DNA of 7,904 bases, taken from contig JAGLMJ010000053.1 in assembly GCA_023140095.1 (NCBI GenBank), positions 1 through 7,904 on the forward strand, read 5' to 3'. Of the stretch, positions 5,821 to 7,904 are shown one piece after another. The notes beneath the pieces were generated by a model that saw nothing but the letters and a program-made list of their open reading frames with translations, made no database searches and had not been told where the DNA came from. Numbering within the stretch: the first letter of the stretch is position 1; each line of letters opens with the position of its first letter. Position numbers and translations under genes: made by a program. This DNA comes from Candidatus Omnitrophota bacterium. GTDB lineage: Bacteria; Omnitrophota; Koll11; Zapsychrales; Zapsychraceae.

Positions 5821-7904
5821 TTTGCTTCCTTCTTACCTTCTTTTTTTTTCCATTCTTCCCACACATCACGTAAGAAATGTTGTCCGCGTCGGCCATAGGT
5901 TTCCACGATTTCCTGAAAGTCGTTTTCCGCTACATTCTTAATCCGCCTCATCAAATCCTCAATATCTCCCTCCTTGTATATTGGCGTTGCGGTTTTCAGC
6001 ATTTCTTTATAAATCTCCGCTATATTTTTTAAATCGTCATCCCCTGTGAACCTCAATAAATACTCAATAAAAAACCCGGAGTGATATTCTTTTTCAATAT
6101 AGGGAGCGCACTCCATAAGCCATGATTTTGTTTTGTACTTGCCTTTATTATCAGACACATGCGGTAATATCAGTATCAACAAACATATCCGGGATAAAAA
6201 CAAACCGTATCCCTCTGCGCCCAATTGTTTTCTCACAAAATTCCGTTTGTCATATGTCCAACTCCAAAAAGCCAGTATTTTTTCGATGACTTCAGGCGGC
6301 ACCTTTTTTAATTCTTCATTAGGCTCACGCTTGTCTGTACACGACCACATAAAATCCACCACTTCATTCCAGCGGCCTCTCTTTTCATCCATACTTGCGT
6401 CCTGTAACAGTAATTCAAATAATCCCTTTTCATCTGATATATTCGTTCCATTGAAACCTTCATTGAGAACTTCATAATCACGTAAATATCCTAATGTTAT
6501 GTGCCGCGCTAAATTTTGATCAATCTCATCTTCAAAGACTTTATGTTTGATCGCTCTTTCGTAACTCGTCCTCAACAACGCATACAAATCTTTGTAAACA
6601 GCCGAACCGCTTAAATACCCTTCCATAAAGTTTTTCCATCGCTGATCCGTCACATCAAATCCATTGATTTCTTTCATTTTTTTATGGGCCCAATCTCTAT
6701 CTAAAAAACACATATTCGGCAGATAACGCCCAAAAAATATATAACCTTCATAAATACCTTTATCAATATCTTCATCAATCTCTTCAAAAAATCTGTTATA
6801 TTTATTCTCCCCCCAATTCTGAACAATGCGGTGTTGCAAACTCACACGTTTAACGTGCAGGGAAAATAAGAAGAAATATTGAATCACGCGCCCGATGGGT
6901 GTGTTGATCGCGTAGTTTATCGCGCCCCTATCCTTTCGTTCCCTTCTCTCAAAAGGGGCAAAGGCGCTAAATACGGTTTCAAACATCCCATTCGCCTGTT
7001 CAATCATCTCATCCGTATCAAAAGCGCGGCGCTCATCCTTAGAACCAATCGTAATCAATCGGGCGGCTTTCTCGGCAAAATCACGGCAAGTTTGAGGATA
7101 ATCAAAGTCGTCAGACTTTTCTTCCTTATCATCTTTATGAGCTTCAATATATCGCTGACAAAAGGATAAAATTGCTTTCCAATCAAATGTTTGATCAGCC
7201 TGCCAGGCTTCCTGAAAACCCTTCACAAGCGCAATCGTATAGCGAAGCGACACATCATCAAAAAGCGTGATCTTTTTAATAAATTTTTCCGGATCTTCTT
7301 TAACCGCCAACCGGAAGGCATCCGCCAACCCCTCTTTATCCGCCTTTCCTTCCATGATCTTCCAGGTCTTTTTCGGCCCCTTAAACTCCACTAAAATCTT
7401 AACTGTATCGGCAACGCTTTGTTGTAATATCTGCTCTTTTGTCAAAGGAGATTGATGAGCAATGCTGCGCGCAAGACCTCCTCCTCGCGGCTGGGGTGCC
7501 GGCTCCGGATCGCGCGGAAACTCTTTCTTTAAATCCTCATGCCAGGACACAAAACGCTTATTGTCCTTAAGCATTGTTACCCATTCATACTGCCAATACA
7601 GTAATCTCTTTTCATCCTCCTTTTCTTTACTTTTATTTTTAGACCATTGCGGCAAATCTTCAATGCGTCTTTTAAGCTCGCGCGCAACACCGTCATCAAT
7701 ATCTATTGCATGATTTCTAAATAAGTGGGATAACTCCACCTCATAATCACTTCCCTCCAAAAAATCAGGATACGCTGATAGAAATTCTTCATTAAATAAC
7801 ACATCATATTTTACCCACAATCGATCCATGGCATATAAAACCATGCGCCCGAATATGGAAAATTTATATTTTTGGCCCTCCGTAAGAATCCGGATTAATT
7901 TTTC
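5817..7904 (-). CDS. C-terminal part of a large helical-repeat protein, candidate STAND/Avs-like defence NTPase (partial)
   Basis: The frame is open from the right edge to TGA 5819-5817 and gives 695 residues. An ATG at 7844 exists, but 20 codons upstream of it are also open and it has no Shine-Dalgarno, so the true start lies outside the window. Numbering from that ATG: a charged segment (67-80), a Pro/Gly linker (110-128, DPEPAPQPRGGG), then mainly alpha-helical sequence to a Lys-rich end (WEEWKKKEGKKEAK). No signal peptide or nuclease or ATPase motif is visible here; one hydrophobic stretch at about 548-561 (FLSRICLLILILPH) is too short for a secure membrane helix. SPLTKEQILQQSV (132-144), KEDPEKF (182-188), NTPIGRV (314-320) and FGRYLPNMCFLDRDW (371-385) resemble blocks I associate with the C-terminal sensor regions of large bacterial STAND/SIR2-type NTPases, including Avs-like anti-phage proteins. 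The gene is AT-rich compared with its neighbours (20 G+C of 60 at 6121-6180). The reading frame is secure; the family is inferred. Confidence 0.8.
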   Translation of the reverse strand, partial: EKLIRILTEGQKYKFSIFGRMVLYAMDRLWVKYDVLFNEEFLSAYPDFLEGSDYEVELSHLFRNHAIDIDDGVARELKRRIEDLPQWSKNKSKEKEDEKRLLYWQYEWVTMLKDNKRFVSWHEDLKKEFPRDPEPAPQPRGGGLARSIAHQSPLTKEQILQQSVADTVKILVEFKGPKKTWKIMEGKADKEGLADAFRLAVKEDPEKFIKKITLFDDVSLRYTIALVKGFQEAWQADQTFDWKAILSFCQRYIEAHKDDKEEKSDDFDYPQTCRDFAEKAARLITIGSKDERRAFDTDEMIEQANGMFETVFSAFAPFERRERKDRGAINYAINTPIGRVIQYFFLFSLHVKRVSLQHRIVQNWGENKYNRFFEEIDEDIDKGIYEGYIFFGRYLPNMCFLDRDWAHKKMKEINGFDVTDQRWKNFMEGYLSGSAVYKDLYALLRTSYERAIKHKVFEDEIDQNLARHITLGYLRDYEVLNEGFNGTNISDEKGLFELLLQDASMDEKRGRWNEVVDFMWSCTDKREPNEELKKVPPEVIEKILAFWSWTYDKRNFVRKQLGAEGYGLFLSRICLLILILPHVSDNKGKYKTKSWLMECAPYIEKEYHSGFFIEYLLRFTGDDDLKNIAEIYKEMLKTATPIYKEGDIEDLMRRIKNVAENDFQEIVETYGRRGQHFLRDVWEEWKKKEGKKEAK

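Noticed and set aside
6133..6477. Plus-strand open frame of 114 codons
   Set aside because: It is antisense to the long continuous frame of the large protein and has a Ser/Leu-rich shadow-like composition with no motif.

Overview
The window looks like a chromosomal piece from an uncultured Gram-negative-type bacterium. The gene order yggS-proC-(mtnP)-ileS-traR/dksA recalls genomes of the candidate phylum Omnitrophota (OP3, PVC group). That assignment rests on remembered gene order and protein flavour, not on a search, and I hold it at about 50%. All genes lie on the minus strand, so the window is described from right to left in the direction of transcription.

Right end (7904-5817): an open frame that runs off the window edge encodes the C-terminal 695 residues of a large protein, soluble except for one short hydrophobic stretch. 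It has no enzyme motif I can identify. Its helical-repeat character and several sequence blocks resemble the C-terminal sensor regions of large STAND/SIR2-type NTPases such as the Avs-like anti-phage proteins. This is the accessory part of the window. It is clearly more AT-rich than the housekeeping genes.

Junction (5816-5636): 181 bases that hold what looks like a gene remnant, a 38-codon protein-like stretch directly after the TGA of the large gene and in the same frame. They also hold a good sigma70-type promoter. Its predicted start point falls on the A of the yggS ATG, so yggS is probably translated from a leaderless mRNA.

Left part (5635-1): a compact housekeeping operon. In order it encodes a YggS-type PLP homeostasis protein, pyrroline-5-carboxylate reductase (ProC), S-methyl-5'-thioadenosine phosphorylase (MtnP), isoleucyl-tRNA synthetase (IleS), and a TraR/DksA-type C4 zinc-finger protein cut by the left edge. 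Gaps are 58, 30 and 12 bases, and the last junction is a TAATG overlap. No terminator is visible between the genes, so one transcript from the yggS promoter is likely. The functions fit a general amino-acid and translation-supply unit: PLP and proline homeostasis, recycling of the SAM by-product MTA, charging of tRNA-Ile, and a ppGpp-linked RNA polymerase regulator. From the known order in related genomes I would expect lspA next, beyond the left edge.

No tRNA, rRNA, CRISPR array, insertion sequence or riboswitch was seen.
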